DNA of 64,000 nt. Origin: Echinarachnius parma (Eukaryota; Echinodermata; Echinoidea; Clypeasteroida; Echinarachniidae). Shown in pieces: positions 63,690-64,000 of the stretch (positions are counted from its first letter, which is position 1; every line of letters starts with the position of its first letter). Below the pieces are notes generated by a model. The model was given only the letters and a program-made list of their open reading frames with translations, was not told the DNA's origin and did no database searches. The translations under genes and the position numbers were made by a program. The stretch covers positions 310,001 to 374,000 of the forward strand of contig JBAMJV010003788.1 in NCBI GenBank assembly GCA_037951105.1. Direction: 5' to 3'.

Positions 63690-64000
63690 AGCCCAATTCC
63701 AGTTTTGGGAAAGAAGCCGAATACATAGATATTGATCATTATTGTTGAATAAGTATTGAAATAGGGCTTGTGTGGTAAACTCCGAACCTAAGCATCGTTA
63801 AATACAGAAATATCGGAAGAAATCCAATATCCGCCTGTGAAATTTCTAAATCCACCGCCCGTTCGGACCTGTCCGCGCTGCTAGCGCTGGGGGAGATATC
63901 GACAAGCTGGGGACAAGCCCGTATAGCGAACACCTCGTGTACTCACACGTGGTCATTGTACGTAGCGTATGGGCGATTCCGCGTTGGCGATATCTATCCG
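63690..64000. other. Right edge of window, no exon recognised
   Basis: Intron of TOP3A upstream of the 28-base exon. A minus-strand open reading at 63739-63933 has no family resemblance; the N-terminal TOP3A exons must lie further right. Confidence 0.5.

Overview
The window looks like a stretch of a repeat-rich animal nuclear genome, most likely a marine deuterostome such as an echinoderm. The evidence is multi-exon genes with GT-AG introns, animal-type TMF1 and TOP3A genes, a tRNA-Ile(UAU) with an intron, tRNA-derived SINEs, CR1/L2-like LINEs, many TTAA-flanked MITEs, and dispersed repeats ending in (GGAC)n/(GTCC)n blocks of a kind I associate with sea urchins and other marine invertebrates. 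The species cannot be fixed from the sequence alone.

Both protein-coding genes lie on the minus strand, head to tail. (1) The 5' part of TMF1 (golgin TMF/ARA160) runs from its start codon at 15916 leftward through seven phase-consistent exons to 795. The C-terminal half lies beyond the left edge. (2) TOP3A (DNA topoisomerase III alpha) runs from 63684 leftward through 26 phase-consistent exons to its stop at 26911-26913. Only the extreme N-terminal exons lie beyond the right edge. Every junction in both models was placed by hand on a GT-AG pair and checked for codon phase. The concatenated TOP3A reading frame is about 1,197 residues: TOPRIM/catalytic core, C4 zinc motifs, a very glycine-rich RGG-like segment, GRF zinc fingers and a terminal CCHC knuckle.

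The most striking result is in the TOP3A C-terminal region (about 29.6-35.4 kb). A tandem duplication of about 3.1 kb has doubled the exon pair that encodes a GRF zinc finger. It also made a chimeric exon (32236-32557) joining the head of a GRF exon to the tail of the glycine-rich exon. The duplicated exons are open, have splice sites and fit in phase, so the gene can encode three GRF fingers instead of the usual two. Around them lies a graveyard of decayed GRF half-exons. More widely, both genes are full of partial, decayed exon copies lying a few hundred bases from the parent exon ('exon echoes').

The 15.9-26.9 kb interval between the genes holds a tRNA-Ile(UAU), tRNA-like relics, a TTAA element, an inverted-repeat element built on GGCAATAAAAAGGACAAAA-like words, microsatellites and long poly-G/C tracts, but no convincing protein gene. 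Introns contain a nearly complete CR1/L2-like LINE (40.6-43.5 kb), a LINE interrupted by a TTAA MITE and itself nested in a 151-bp-repeat element (60.7-63.5 kb), long-arm foldback elements (49.3-50.8 and 57.5-58.1 kb), and a SINE whose 11-bp target duplication spans a TOP3A splice donor (37.26-37.58 kb).
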